Assembly (NCBI RefSeq): GCF_014349155.1
Contig: NZ_JACSIT010000040.1
Location: 62,001-126,000 of the forward strand
Source: Neolewinella lacunae
GTDB taxonomy: Bacteria > Bacteroidota > Bacteroidia > Chitinophagales > Saprospiraceae
Direction of reading: 5' to 3'
DNA length: 64,000 nt
This document shows, one piece after another, positions 43,801-51,162 of this stretch (positions are counted from its first letter, which is position 1; each line of letters starts with the position of its first letter). The notes beneath the pieces are model-generated. The model was not told where the DNA came from. It did not search any database and saw nothing but the letters and a program-made list of their open reading frames with translations. The position numbers and the translations under genes were made by a program.

Positions 43801-44631
43801 GACCGAGCCCACCACGGGCAGGGGGAGGTAGGCACCGGGGATGACATCGGCCAGGGGGAAAAGATGTTGCCGAAGACTGTATTGCCCACCCCGGTTGCCG
43901 TTGCTTTGCAGGGGGTGGTGCATCATCACAATCTTCACCTGCCCGCGGTATCCTTTGATCTCATCGGTCAGGGCAAACAGCATCGCGTCGCGGTTGGTGT
44001 AGTCGCAGCCTTCGCTCACCTCCTGGTCCATACTCCAGTCGGCCAGGAACCAGGCGCTGTTGACGCCGATGAGGCCAACGCGGTCAAAAAGCTCCTCGTC
44101 GTCGGGGCCGGAACATTCGTTATTGGGCATCATGCGCACCTTATCGCCGGCCTCTTCTTCCAGGAATTTTTCGAGGCGCTTCAGGCGGCCGAAGTTGCTC
44201 TCCTGCCCCAGTTCGTTTTCGCCGGGGGTGTAGTAGACGGGGCCGGCAACTTGCCCGAGGCGTTGCAGGATGGCCAAAAGGTGTTCCCGCTCGGGGCTGT
44301 TTTTTTTACGGAGTCCTTCCGGACCGGTAATATCGCCCAGCAGAAGAAGGGAGCTGTTTTCGGGGGCTGAAGACATAGCCTTCACCATCGCATCGAGCGT
44401 GGTGAGGCCGCGGTCGAAGTCGTACCCGAGGTCGCCCACCATAAACGTGGAGTATTCCAACGTACCCCGGGGTGGGGCTTCACTGGTGAGCCCTTCGATG
44501 GGGGCCTCGTGGATGCGGTAATCGGCACAGTGCAGCAGCAGGCCACTAAGAAAGAGCAGAAGCGCAGTACGCCGGAAGAATGGTAGTGAGTGCAAATGGA
44601 TGGGGATTAACTGTCCGTTATAACCCACCAC
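40852..44631 (-). CDS. Lipoprotein-type metallophosphoesterase fused to kinase-like region and outer-membrane barrel
   Basis: A 1,259-residue envelope protein. A signal segment ends in LSGLLLHC, a lipobox. Residues about 60-400 are calcineurin-like: FMVGDLGYD, LLLLGDITG, TPGENELG (Glu where GNHE has His), VMMHHPL and SGHEHNL. A middle part (about 440-760) has LIGDWDRHRDQWRW and PIARDRDQVYSNYDGG, recalling the DRHxxN and metal-Asp motifs of HipA/PI3K/Fam20-like kinases. The last about 320 residues form a beta barrel ending in AVAAGWPF, like Omp85-type surface antigens. The start is GTG at 44631 or, giving a more normal signal peptide, TTG at 44595. It heads a three-gene operon. The enzymatic activity is not established. 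Confidence 0.82.
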   Translation of the reverse strand: MVGYNGQLIPIHLHSLPFFRRTALLLFLSGLLLHCADYRIHEAPIEGLTSEAPPRGTLEYSTFMVGDLGYDFDRGLTTLDAMVKAMSSAPENSSLLLLGDITGPEGLRKKNSPEREHLLAILQRLGQVAGPVYYTPGENELGQESNFGRLKRLEKFLEEEAGDKVRMMPNNECSGPDDEELFDRVGLIGVNSAWFLADWSMDQEVSEGCDYTNRDAMLFALTDEIKGYRGQVKIVMMHHPLQSNGNRGGQYSLRQHLFPLADVIPGAYLPLPVVGSVIRGIQGVSGGPNDVGNLLYQDMVRSIKSGIDDEINVIFVSGHEHNLMLAHEKEYVKITAGSGSVRGPARGGNDANFAYGEIGYSRLDFFDSGEVHVGFYTVDENGQEQKVFYRRIIADRFLPSDDGIEEVDIEVVNEDTVKAVVYELGARDKSGLIKAALGEHYRPLYYVPVQVPVLNIDTLFGGLKPYRRGGGMTTMSLHSRAADGHLYQLRSVRKNPSQLLPSMLEESFAADLARDQFTSIHPFAPLTLPPLQRRLGLLGADPKLYYIPKQPGLGDFNTNFGGEMYWLEQRPDEDWSGTSFFGGSKDIISNSKVREEITYDWKHYADYKNYARARLFDMLIGDWDRHRDQWRWSSFEEEDGRTRYVPIARDRDQVYSNYDGGLLTVARVFLAEARKLRPFDEKLDKVKWRAMNGKWNDRVFLNEITKEEMLVEARTIQATLTDEAIDEAMDLFPAEVKAYSLEQEKIGEKLKQRRAQLESLALDYYANLAEKVNVLGTDKNDVIHATGLENGDLHVEVFDASKEGEVDEKYYGRIFHVGETKEVVVYGLDGKDRFRTQGPPSSIRLRLVGGNDKDEIVADGRLRAMAYDEKEGMKFSGNTGTIADRRSDRFPELNQYDFEEYYPDYTTPIPAFGFNVDDGLFFGLGFSRTNHGFRADPYKTRHAALATYSSNEFFKFSYTGTYNDFFSRQADLVLDAHYYTPGYVANFFGLGNEGPGQPEEGEIEGVGEDEELEYNRARREEIMLRPTLRFRGKRNRTVFSVAPFYHAFDLDDDTPDYALILNTPGIPARVFDNQPFGGLLAQLESNNVAIPLLADNGVKYDLFAQQSWNLKDEGRSTFKYGGNLTVYKMLTKVINVASRIGFEHNDGQPEYYQLASMGGRTNYRAARADRYRGNTLFYQNIDLRFMGFNFGKGEAPTVGGFILGLDYGRVWLKGEDSEKWHVGYGGGIWLAPLGATIVSLTYFRDSDQARVAVAAGWPF

Positions 44632-44665
44632 CCAAAGCGTTGGTTCGGCGGCAAATTTCTCAAGC

Positions 44666-44683
44666 GGGCGCGGCCGCAGGTGC
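44666..44683 (+). repeat. REP-like element, box A only
   Basis: GGGCGCGGCCGCAGGTGC just upstream of the metallophosphoesterase gene, followed by a degenerate GATGTCCGATGT repeat at about 44698-44752. Confidence 0.78.
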
Positions 44684-44806
44684 CAGGGAAGGTTGGATGT
44701 GCGATGTCTGATGTACGAGGTACGATGTCAGATGTCCGATGTCCGATGTACAACCGCTCCGGACGTGCTTAACGGTATAATGTTAACCAGTACGCAATAG
44801 GGTCCG

Positions 44807-45134
44807 CCTGAGGGTGTCCCCACCCGAATATCCACGGTTCGGGTAAATATTGGTTGAGGGTGTCCCCACCCAAACGAGTCGCACCGGTTGAGGGTGTCCC
44901 CACCCGAAGGAGTCGCACCGGTTGAGGGTGTCCCCACCCGAATATCCACGGTTCGGGTAAATATTGGTTGAGGGTGTCCCCACCCAAACGAGTCGCACCG
45001 GTTGAGGGTGTCCCCACCCGAATATCCACGGTTCGGGAGAATATTGGTTGGAGTTGTCCCCACCCAAACGAGTCGCACCGGTTGAGGGTGTCCCCACCCG
45101 AATGCACAGGGTTCGGGTGGGGACACCCTCAACC
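44807..45134. repeat. Array of a 20-bp unit with two alternating spacers, closed by a 23-bp hairpin
   Basis: The unit GGTTGAGGGTGTCCCCACCC occurs at 44852, 44886, 44920, 44966, 45000, 45046 (variant) and 45080, with a shortened copy at 44807. The spacer is 14 bp (AAACGAGTCGCACC or GAAGGAGTCGCACC) or 26 bp (starting GAATATCCACGGTTCGGG), so copies are 34 or 46 bp apart. The 26-bp spacer forms ACCCGAA/TTCGGGT hairpins. The array ends in a perfect 23-bp inverted repeat (45080-45102 with 45112-45134). Several long ORFs run through it only because of the repeat. No gene is seen in 44632-45184. Confidence 0.93.
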
Positions 45135-45184
45135 GGGATTTCTCGTAAGGGGAGACACCCTCAGCCGGACGTTCTACGCCTGGC

Positions 45185-46891
45185 CTACTGACCGCGGTGG
45201 GGCTTTTTGCTTTTGGGCTTGAAGCCGCCGGGCTGGTACTGCTTTTTCTTTTTGCCGCCACCTTTCCAGGGTGCGTCAATTTTGGTGCCATCCTCGAAGA
45301 TGCGCACGTTCATTTCCACGCCCTTATCAACGGCCCCTTCGAAGGCGGCCACCACTTTCTTGGCCTCCTTGCTGTCTACGCCCACGTAGGTGAGGTTGTT
45401 CTGGATGTCGATCTTGCCGAAGGATATCTTCTTGCCGGGCAGACGGCGGTTCATCATCCCAATGATCTGGGGGACGGTGTAACCGTGTTTTTTGCCGACG
45501 GACATGCAGATGGTGGTGAAGTCTGCGCTGCCTTTTTCCAGGCGGTTGTCTTTGGTATCGTCGTTCTGGATCTGCTTCTGCCCGCTGAGTTGGGCGCTGA
45601 GGGTGCCCAGGCCGTAGCCGAGGATCTTCTGGATGATTTCTTCACGGTCCATTTCCGCGAACATATCGATCACTTCGGGCAGGTAGGCGGCGACTTTGTC
45701 GTCGAGCTTGGCAGCCAGGACGTTTTCGGCGAAGCGGAGGGCACGCAGGCGGTAGACCTCGTTTTGGCTGGGGACGTCGCGCAGCTGGAAGCTGATGCCC
45801 GAGTAGTTCTCGATGGCACGCAGGTGGCGGACTTCGCGGCCCGTGACGATGCTCATGGCGATGCCTTCCTTGCCGGCGCGGCCGGTGCGGCCACTGCGGT
45901 GGACGTAGACTTCGGGGGCGTCGGGCAGGTTGTAGTTGATGACGTGGGTAAGGTCTTGGACGTCGAGGCCCCGGGCGGCAACGTCGGTGGCGACGAGCAG
46001 TTTGACGCGGCGGCGGCGGAAGCGGTTCATTACGTCGTCGCGCTGGGCCTGGCTCATGTCGCCGTGCAGGGCATCGGCGGAGTGGCCGGCGAAGCGCAGG
46101 TCTTCGGATACGCCGTTAACTTCCAGGCGGGTGCGGCAGAAGATCACGGCGTACATCTCGGGGTCCAGTTCCACCAGCAGGCGGAGGAGGGCGAAGCGAT
46201 CGGAGCCCCGGACCTTGAAGTATTGGTGGACGACCTTGGAATTGCCGGCATCGGCGTGGCCCACACTGATTTCGGTGGGGTTGCGCATGTATTCCTCGGA
46301 AATCTTGCGGGCTTCCTTGGGCATGGTGGCGCTGAAGAGGAGGGTCTGCTTGTCTTCGGGGGTGCTGGCCAGGATGCCGTTGAGCTCTTCCTGAAAGCCC
46401 ATGTTGAGCATCTCATCGGCCTCATCGAGGACTACGCGCTTGAGTTGGTCGACTTTGAGTTTGCCGCGGGTGATGAGGTCGAGGGTCCGGCCGGGCGTAC
46501 CGACGATGATTTGCGCACCGTCTTTGATCTCGCGGATCTGGTGGGTGATGGGGGCTCCACCGTAGACGGCGGCTACCTTGACGCCGTTGCGGAAGCGGGC
46601 GAAGCCATCAAGGTCTTTGGCGATCTGGAGGCAAAGCTCGCGGGTGGGGCAAAGAATGAGGGCCTGGACGCTGGGGGAATCCAGGTCGATGCCATCCACT
46701 ACGGGCAGGCCGAAACCGGCGGTTTTACCCGTGCCCGTACGTGCCAGCGCGACGAGGTCGCGGCTGGAATCGAGGATGAGGGGAATGACCTGTGCCTGAA
46801 TGGGGGTGGGGGTAGTAAAACCGAGTTCGGCCACCGCGCGCTTAACGTCATCGCGGAGACCGCTGTCCTTAAAAGTTTCCATTTCGTCCAT
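45185..46891 (-). CDS. DEAD-box RNA helicase with DbpA-type RNA-binding domain
   Basis: A 568-residue helicase. RecA1 has the Q motif (GFTTPTPIQ), motif I ARTGTGKT, motif II DEAD in VVLDEADEML, motif III SAT. RecA2 has VIFCRTR, ATDVAARGLDV and HRSGRTGRAG. After a helical linker, the C-terminal DbpA-like RRM fold (GKKHGYTVPQIIGMMNRRLPG, KKISFGKIDIQNNLTYV) precedes a basic tail (GGGKKKKQYQPGGFKPKSKKPHRGQ) likely to bind RNA. Such CsdA/DeaD-type proteins act in ribosome assembly and cold adaptation. Start at MDEMETFKD; METF three codons on is an alternative. It is divergent from the TonB-type receptor. Confidence 0.95.
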   Translation of the reverse strand: MDEMETFKDSGLRDDVKRAVAELGFTTPTPIQAQVIPLILDSSRDLVALARTGTGKTAGFGLPVVDGIDLDSPSVQALILCPTRELCLQIAKDLDGFARFRNGVKVAAVYGGAPITHQIREIKDGAQIIVGTPGRTLDLITRGKLKVDQLKRVVLDEADEMLNMGFQEELNGILASTPEDKQTLLFSATMPKEARKISEEYMRNPTEISVGHADAGNSKVVHQYFKVRGSDRFALLRLLVELDPEMYAVIFCRTRLEVNGVSEDLRFAGHSADALHGDMSQAQRDDVMNRFRRRRVKLLVATDVAARGLDVQDLTHVINYNLPDAPEVYVHRSGRTGRAGKEGIAMSIVTGREVRHLRAIENYSGISFQLRDVPSQNEVYRLRALRFAENVLAAKLDDKVAAYLPEVIDMFAEMDREEIIQKILGYGLGTLSAQLSGQKQIQNDDTKDNRLEKGSADFTTICMSVGKKHGYTVPQIIGMMNRRLPGKKISFGKIDIQNNLTYVGVDSKEAKKVVAAFEGAVDKGVEMNVRIFEDGTKIDAPWKGGGKKKKQYQPGGFKPKSKKPHRGQ

Positions 46892-47231
46892 ATTTTACTT
46901 TTGCCTCCCTACTGCGGAAACGGCAAAAGACCAAGAATTAGGGCGAAATGGTTTACCACCAAACGGCTTGCGAAAGTGAAAGCCCATACGTAAACCGGAA
47001 GAACGCCCCGTTTTGCGGGCGCAAAGGTAGGCATTCTTGGTGTAATAATCACACTAAGTAGTGGATTGCCCTTATTCTGCCGGCCCGAACGCAACCAAAC
47101 GCGGTGGATCGAGTTGTCGAATAAAAGCGGGAAAGGGTAGAAAAATGCTGCGGGCAGCGGTCCTATCCCCTTAATATTGGGTTAAACCTGTATAACGGTT
47201 CCCCAAAAAATATTCCAAAATCCACTTGAAA
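46892..47231. other. Divergent intergenic region, no gene seen
   Basis: It must hold the promoters of the DEAD-box gene (left) and the TonB-type receptor (right). The sequence near 47170-47225 is AT-rich (TTAATATTGGGTTAAACC, then TATAACGG). I find no repeat of the main families and no convincing small ORF. Confidence 0.55.
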
Positions 47232-49622
47232 ATGTCCATTCGCTACTCCTTCACCTTGCTCCTCGTTCTTTTCCTGGGCACCTGCGTCAGCGCCCAATCG
47301 GAAAATACGGGTGATAAAATCACTTTTTCTGGCCAGGTGATCGATGCCGGCAGCGAACAGCCCATTGAATTTGCCACCGTCCGCATCGCCCAGCGGAGTG
47401 ACGAGACGGCGCAGGCGGGGACGACGACCGACGAAACGGGCCGCTTTTCGGTGACCGCAGACTTGCGCGACGTCTTTGCCGAGGTGAGTTTCATTGGCTA
47501 CGAAACGGTGCGTATTGACAGCATCACCGTGCGCAACGGGCGCGCCGATCTGGGCACAATTTCCCTCGGCAGCCAGAGCCAGCAACTGGAGGAAGTGACC
47601 GTGCGGGCCGAAAAATCCCAGACGGAATTCAAGCTTGATAAGCGGGTTTTTAACGTGGGCAAAGACCTCAGCAGCACGGGTGCCTCGGCCCTGGAAGTGC
47701 TCAACAACGTGCCTTCGGTCAACGTCACCATCGAGGGGCAGGTGCAGTTGCGCGGCAGCGGCGGCGTGCAGATCCTCATCAACGGCAAGCCCTCGGTCAT
47801 TGCCAGCGAGCAGGGCAGCCTGCTGGGGACGATCACGGCCGACATGATCGAGAGCATTGAGGTGATCACCAACCCATCGGCCAAGTACGACGCCGAAGGC
47901 ACCTCGGGCATCATCAACGTCGTCCTGAAAAAAGAGGAGCGCAAGGGCCTCAACGGTGCCCTTTCCGTTAACGCGGGGGTGCCCGACAACTACAGCGTGG
48001 GCCTGAGCCTGAACCGCCGGAGTGAAAAATTCAATCTCTTTAGCCAGCTCGGCGTCGGCTACCGCGAACTGCCCAACGACGAAGAGACGGTCAACCTCGA
48101 CAAAACCAGCGGCATTACCCTGTTTGGCGACGGGCGGGAGTTTCGCAACGAGAAGTACTACAACCTGGTGCTGGGCTCCGATTACCACATCGACGAGCGC
48201 AATGTTTTGACCCTCTCGGGCAATTTTGCTTACGAGATTGAAGACCAGCCTTCGAGCTACGACTACCGGCAAACGGATGCTGCGGGCGGCACCCTGGCCC
48301 GCTGGCGGCGCGAGGAGGCCACGGAGGCCACCAACCCCAAATACCAGTTTGAGCTGCAGTACAAGCGCGACTTCAAAGACCACAAAGACCACGACCTGAT
48401 CATCAGCGCCGTAGGCAGCCTCTTTTCCAAGGACCAGGCTTCGGCGTTCAGGGACATCTCTCTGGAGGGCGAAGACCGCAGCGGGCAGCAGCAAACGCGC
48501 ACCGATTTCGGGCAGACGGACAATACCTTCAAGATCGACTACGCCAAGCCCATCTCCGAAAAGGTGAGCATCGAAGCCGGCGCGCAGTACGTCACCAACG
48601 ACGTCAGCAACGACTTTGCGGTGAGCAATTTCGTCAACGGCGCATTCGTGGAAGATCCTGCCCTGACCAACGTTTTCAACTGGAAGCAGAAAGTTGCCGC
48701 TGCCTACGGCACCTGGGCCTACGAACCCGGTGCCTGGGGCATTAAGGTAGGCCTGCGGGTAGAGAATACCGACCTGACGACGCTGCTGGAAAGCACCAAC
48801 GAAAGCAATGACCGGACCTTTGCCAACCTTTTCCCCAGCGGCCACGCTTCTTACAAGATTTCCGACGCGGTTTCGCTGCAGGGCGGATATTCCCGGCGCA
48901 TCTTCCGTCCCCGGCTCTGGGACTTGAACCCCTTTTTTAATCCCCGCAACGCCTTCAGCGTCCGCACCGGCAACCCCAACCTGCAACCCGAGTTTACCGA
49001 CTCCTACGAGCTGACGAGCATTTTCATTCTCGGCGAGGCTTCGATCAACGCAGGCGTGTACTACCGCTACACGACCGACGTGGTGGAGCGCATCACCACC
49101 TTCAGCAACAACGTAGCCATCACGCAGCCGGTGAACGTAGGCACCAACCGCTCGACGGGCCTGGAGGTGAATGCGAAGGTTACGCCGGCTCGCTTCCTGA
49201 CGCTGACGGGAGACCTGAACTATAACTTCTTCACCCGCGACGGGGCGCTGGAGGGCGTGGTTTTCGATTTTTCCGCCAGCCAGTACAGTGGCAAGATCAC
49301 CGGTAAATTTGATCTGCCGAAGGACATTGACTTTGAGGTCACCACCCAGTACCTCTCGGCCTTTCAGACGGTGCAGGGCAACGAAGCCGACCAGCTGTTT
49401 GTGGACGCGGGCCTGCGCAAGAAGCTTTTCAAAGGCCGGGGTGCCTTGAGTTTGAGCGTGCGCGACCTATTTGCTTCGCGCATCCAGATCAGTGAGCTGG
49501 AGGGGCCGACTTTTTCTCAGTACCGGCGTAGCTTCCGGGGCCGTTTCCTGACGATGGGCTTCAGCTACGGCTTCGGCAAGGGGGAAACGATGGAGTATCT
49601 GGGGCAGCAGCGGCGGTTTTAG
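47232..49622 (+). CDS. TonB-dependent receptor-like outer-membrane protein (OMP_b-brl_3)
   Basis: A 796-residue protein starting MSIRYSFTLLLVLFLGTCVSAQ (signal peptide). Residues about 25-105 are a CarboxypepD_reg-like Ig domain (ITFSGQVIDAGSEQPIEFATVRI, AEVSFIGYETVRIDSI). A plug domain follows (VFNVGKDLSSTGASALEVLNNVPSVNV, then MIESIEVITNPSAKYDAEGTSGIINVVLK in part), then a barrel with INAGVYYRYTTD-like strands ending in FSYGFGKGETMEYLGQQRRF. The arrangement matches the outer membrane beta-barrel family PF14905, which takes up or signals with large ligands. No SusD partner follows, so a polysaccharide-utilisation role is not supported. ATG is preferred to an upstream TTG two codons earlier. 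Confidence 0.9.
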   Translation: MSIRYSFTLLLVLFLGTCVSAQSENTGDKITFSGQVIDAGSEQPIEFATVRIAQRSDETAQAGTTTDETGRFSVTADLRDVFAEVSFIGYETVRIDSITVRNGRADLGTISLGSQSQQLEEVTVRAEKSQTEFKLDKRVFNVGKDLSSTGASALEVLNNVPSVNVTIEGQVQLRGSGGVQILINGKPSVIASEQGSLLGTITADMIESIEVITNPSAKYDAEGTSGIINVVLKKEERKGLNGALSVNAGVPDNYSVGLSLNRRSEKFNLFSQLGVGYRELPNDEETVNLDKTSGITLFGDGREFRNEKYYNLVLGSDYHIDERNVLTLSGNFAYEIEDQPSSYDYRQTDAAGGTLARWRREEATEATNPKYQFELQYKRDFKDHKDHDLIISAVGSLFSKDQASAFRDISLEGEDRSGQQQTRTDFGQTDNTFKIDYAKPISEKVSIEAGAQYVTNDVSNDFAVSNFVNGAFVEDPALTNVFNWKQKVAAAYGTWAYEPGAWGIKVGLRVENTDLTTLLESTNESNDRTFANLFPSGHASYKISDAVSLQGGYSRRIFRPRLWDLNPFFNPRNAFSVRTGNPNLQPEFTDSYELTSIFILGEASINAGVYYRYTTDVVERITTFSNNVAITQPVNVGTNRSTGLEVNAKVTPARFLTLTGDLNYNFFTRDGALEGVVFDFSASQYSGKITGKFDLPKDIDFEVTTQYLSAFQTVQGNEADQLFVDAGLRKKLFKGRGALSLSVRDLFASRIQISELEGPTFSQYRRSFRGRFLTMGFSYGFGKGETMEYLGQQRRF

Positions 49623-49981
49623 AAGGGGAGATTTGGGACGTAGGATCTGAGACTAGCTACGCTGCTGCCTGCGGCGCGGTTAAGATGTTTGATTTAGCAT
49701 CGTGGGAGCCAGCATATTCCCGATGGCTTGAACATTGAGGAACGGCCCGGGCGATTGGAGATTTTAGATGAGGGATTTAAAATTGGAGAGGTGCTTCGCA
49801 GGACCAGCACCCTGTAATTACCCAGACCGACACCTCCGGCGATTGTTCTGGCAAGACCAACCTTACCTGGCGGGTGTAACAAAGCCTATGCCTATTGCAT
49901 AGATGCATACCTCCATGCGCTACTCTGGCGGACTAGCGAATGGTTTCCATCTGTTTTCACCACCGTTTAAATGCACTTCCC
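49623..49981. other. Intergenic region with one repeat fragment
   Basis: TAGCTACGCTGCTGCCTGCG at 49654-49673 is a fragment of the dispersed repeat at 5610 and 13030. The remainder has no gene that I can support; the part from 49870 on is probably the promoter of the next gene. Confidence 0.6.
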
Positions 49982-51073
49982 ATGACTCGTATTCTCGTAT
50001 CTCTGGCCCTATTGCTGCTTTCCGGAGCCATTATGGCCCAATCGACCACCCTGGACATTACCATCACTACGGGTGGAGACGACCTGCGGGGCGGCAATGA
50101 CAATGCCAACCTGGTGGTCCTTTTCGCCGACGGACAGCAACAGTACTTTCGCAATATCAACCAGGGTGGTCGTTGGAAAGACCATACTCCCTACAGCGTT
50201 CGCTACACGGTCAACAAAGCCATTGCGGCACTGCGCGGTATCCGGCTGGAGACCACCGCTTCGGGGGGCTTCAACGGCGACAACTGGAACGTCAATGGTC
50301 TCAAAGTGGTAGCCACTTCGGGCGGTCGCAGCCAGGTTTTACTCAGCAAGAGCGGCAATTACCTGGCCCGCTTTACGGGGGATAACCGGGTAGAAGACTT
50401 TATCTGGGGCAGCGTTGCTCCGGTGTCCGCTCCGGCTAAGTACACCAATTTCAACCCCGCCGTCCACGGCTTCAAGTTCAGCAACTCGTTTACCAACGTT
50501 ATCATTGGCGATATTAAGACCAAAGGGCTCTGTGGGGGCATGAGCTATTCCGCTTTGGATTACTACTACGGTCGCCAGGATATTCCTACCCAGACTACTC
50601 AACCCGCCGAGGGCACACCCTTGCGCAAATACATTTACGATCGTCAGGTAAATTCCTTGGCGGATAATGCCGACAAGTGGGCAGAGCTGATTGGCACCAA
50701 CTTTGGCAACCGCGACCAGGAATTTTTCAACTGGGGCTTGCAAGCAGGATCCGGCCGCCTGGGCGAGTTAATGCGCAACATCGACCAGGGGCGCCCTTGT
50801 CCGCTTGGCCTCCAAACCACCGGCCAAGGCCCCTTCAGCCATCAGGTCGTCGCCGTCGGTTATAAACTGGGCCGCTACCAAGGTGATCTGGGGGCCTACC
50901 AAACCGACGTAGAAATTTACATCTACGACCCCAACTACCCCAACCAACGCTTAACCTTGGTGCCCGACCCTGCCGGCCGCTGCTACCGCATAAAGGAAAA
51001 GCCGCAGAACTACTGGCGCACCTACTTTGTGGACCAGCGTTACCGGGCGGCTCGGCCAACGGTGGCTCGGTAA
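49982..51073 (+). CDS. Secreted papain/C39-like cysteine peptidase-fold protein
   Basis: A 363-residue protein. MTRILVSLALLLLSGAIMAQ is a signal peptide; the ATG 42 nt upstream is less likely. Residues about 22-120 resemble a PLAT/LH2-like beta sandwich (LDITITTGGDDLRGGNDNANL in parts, NWNVNGLKVVATSGG). The rest has a papain-like layout: KGLCGGMSYSALDYYYG with the candidate nucleophile Cys, GPFSHQVVAVGYKLG with the candidate His, and IYIYDPNYPNQ with the candidate Asp/Asn. It would act outside the inner membrane, as a protease or as an inactive homologue; no substrate is indicated. A terminator follows. Confidence 0.72.
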   Translation: MTRILVSLALLLLSGAIMAQSTTLDITITTGGDDLRGGNDNANLVVLFADGQQQYFRNINQGGRWKDHTPYSVRYTVNKAIAALRGIRLETTASGGFNGDNWNVNGLKVVATSGGRSQVLLSKSGNYLARFTGDNRVEDFIWGSVAPVSAPAKYTNFNPAVHGFKFSNSFTNVIIGDIKTKGLCGGMSYSALDYYYGRQDIPTQTTQPAEGTPLRKYIYDRQVNSLADNADKWAELIGTNFGNRDQEFFNWGLQAGSGRLGELMRNIDQGRPCPLGLQTTGQGPFSHQVVAVGYKLGRYQGDLGAYQTDVEIYIYDPNYPNQRLTLVPDPAGRCYRIKEKPQNYWRTYFVDQRYRAARPTVAR

Positions 51074-51100
51074 TACCTCCAACGTCAGTGCCCCCCAGGG

Positions 51101-51137
51101 AAAGCCCCGTCCGCCGAAAATCGGCGGACGGGGCTTT
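51101..51137. terminator. Bidirectional terminator between convergent genes
   Basis: AAAGCCCCGTCCGCCGA and TCGGCGGACGGGGCTTT are perfectly complementary over 17 bp with a 3-nt AAA loop. It serves the peptidase-like gene on the plus strand and tyrS on the minus strand. Confidence 0.93.
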
Positions 51138-51162
51138 GGGGTTTAGGCACAGCTTATATCCC

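Noticed and set aside
44807-45134. CRISPR array
   Set aside because: Spacers are of two kinds that recur, repeats are 20 bp with uneven spacing, and no cas gene is present.
44728-45291. 187-, 112- and 104-residue minus-strand ORFs with repeated RVGTPSTGAT / WGHPQP peptides
   Set aside because: They are open in several frames only because the 20-mer array lacks stops; no start signal or non-repeat coding part.
45197-46993. 598-residue plus-strand ORF opposite the DEAD-box helicase
   Set aside because: Antisense shadow; low-complexity Gly/Ala/Val/Asp composition and no recognisable motif, while the minus strand has all helicase motifs.
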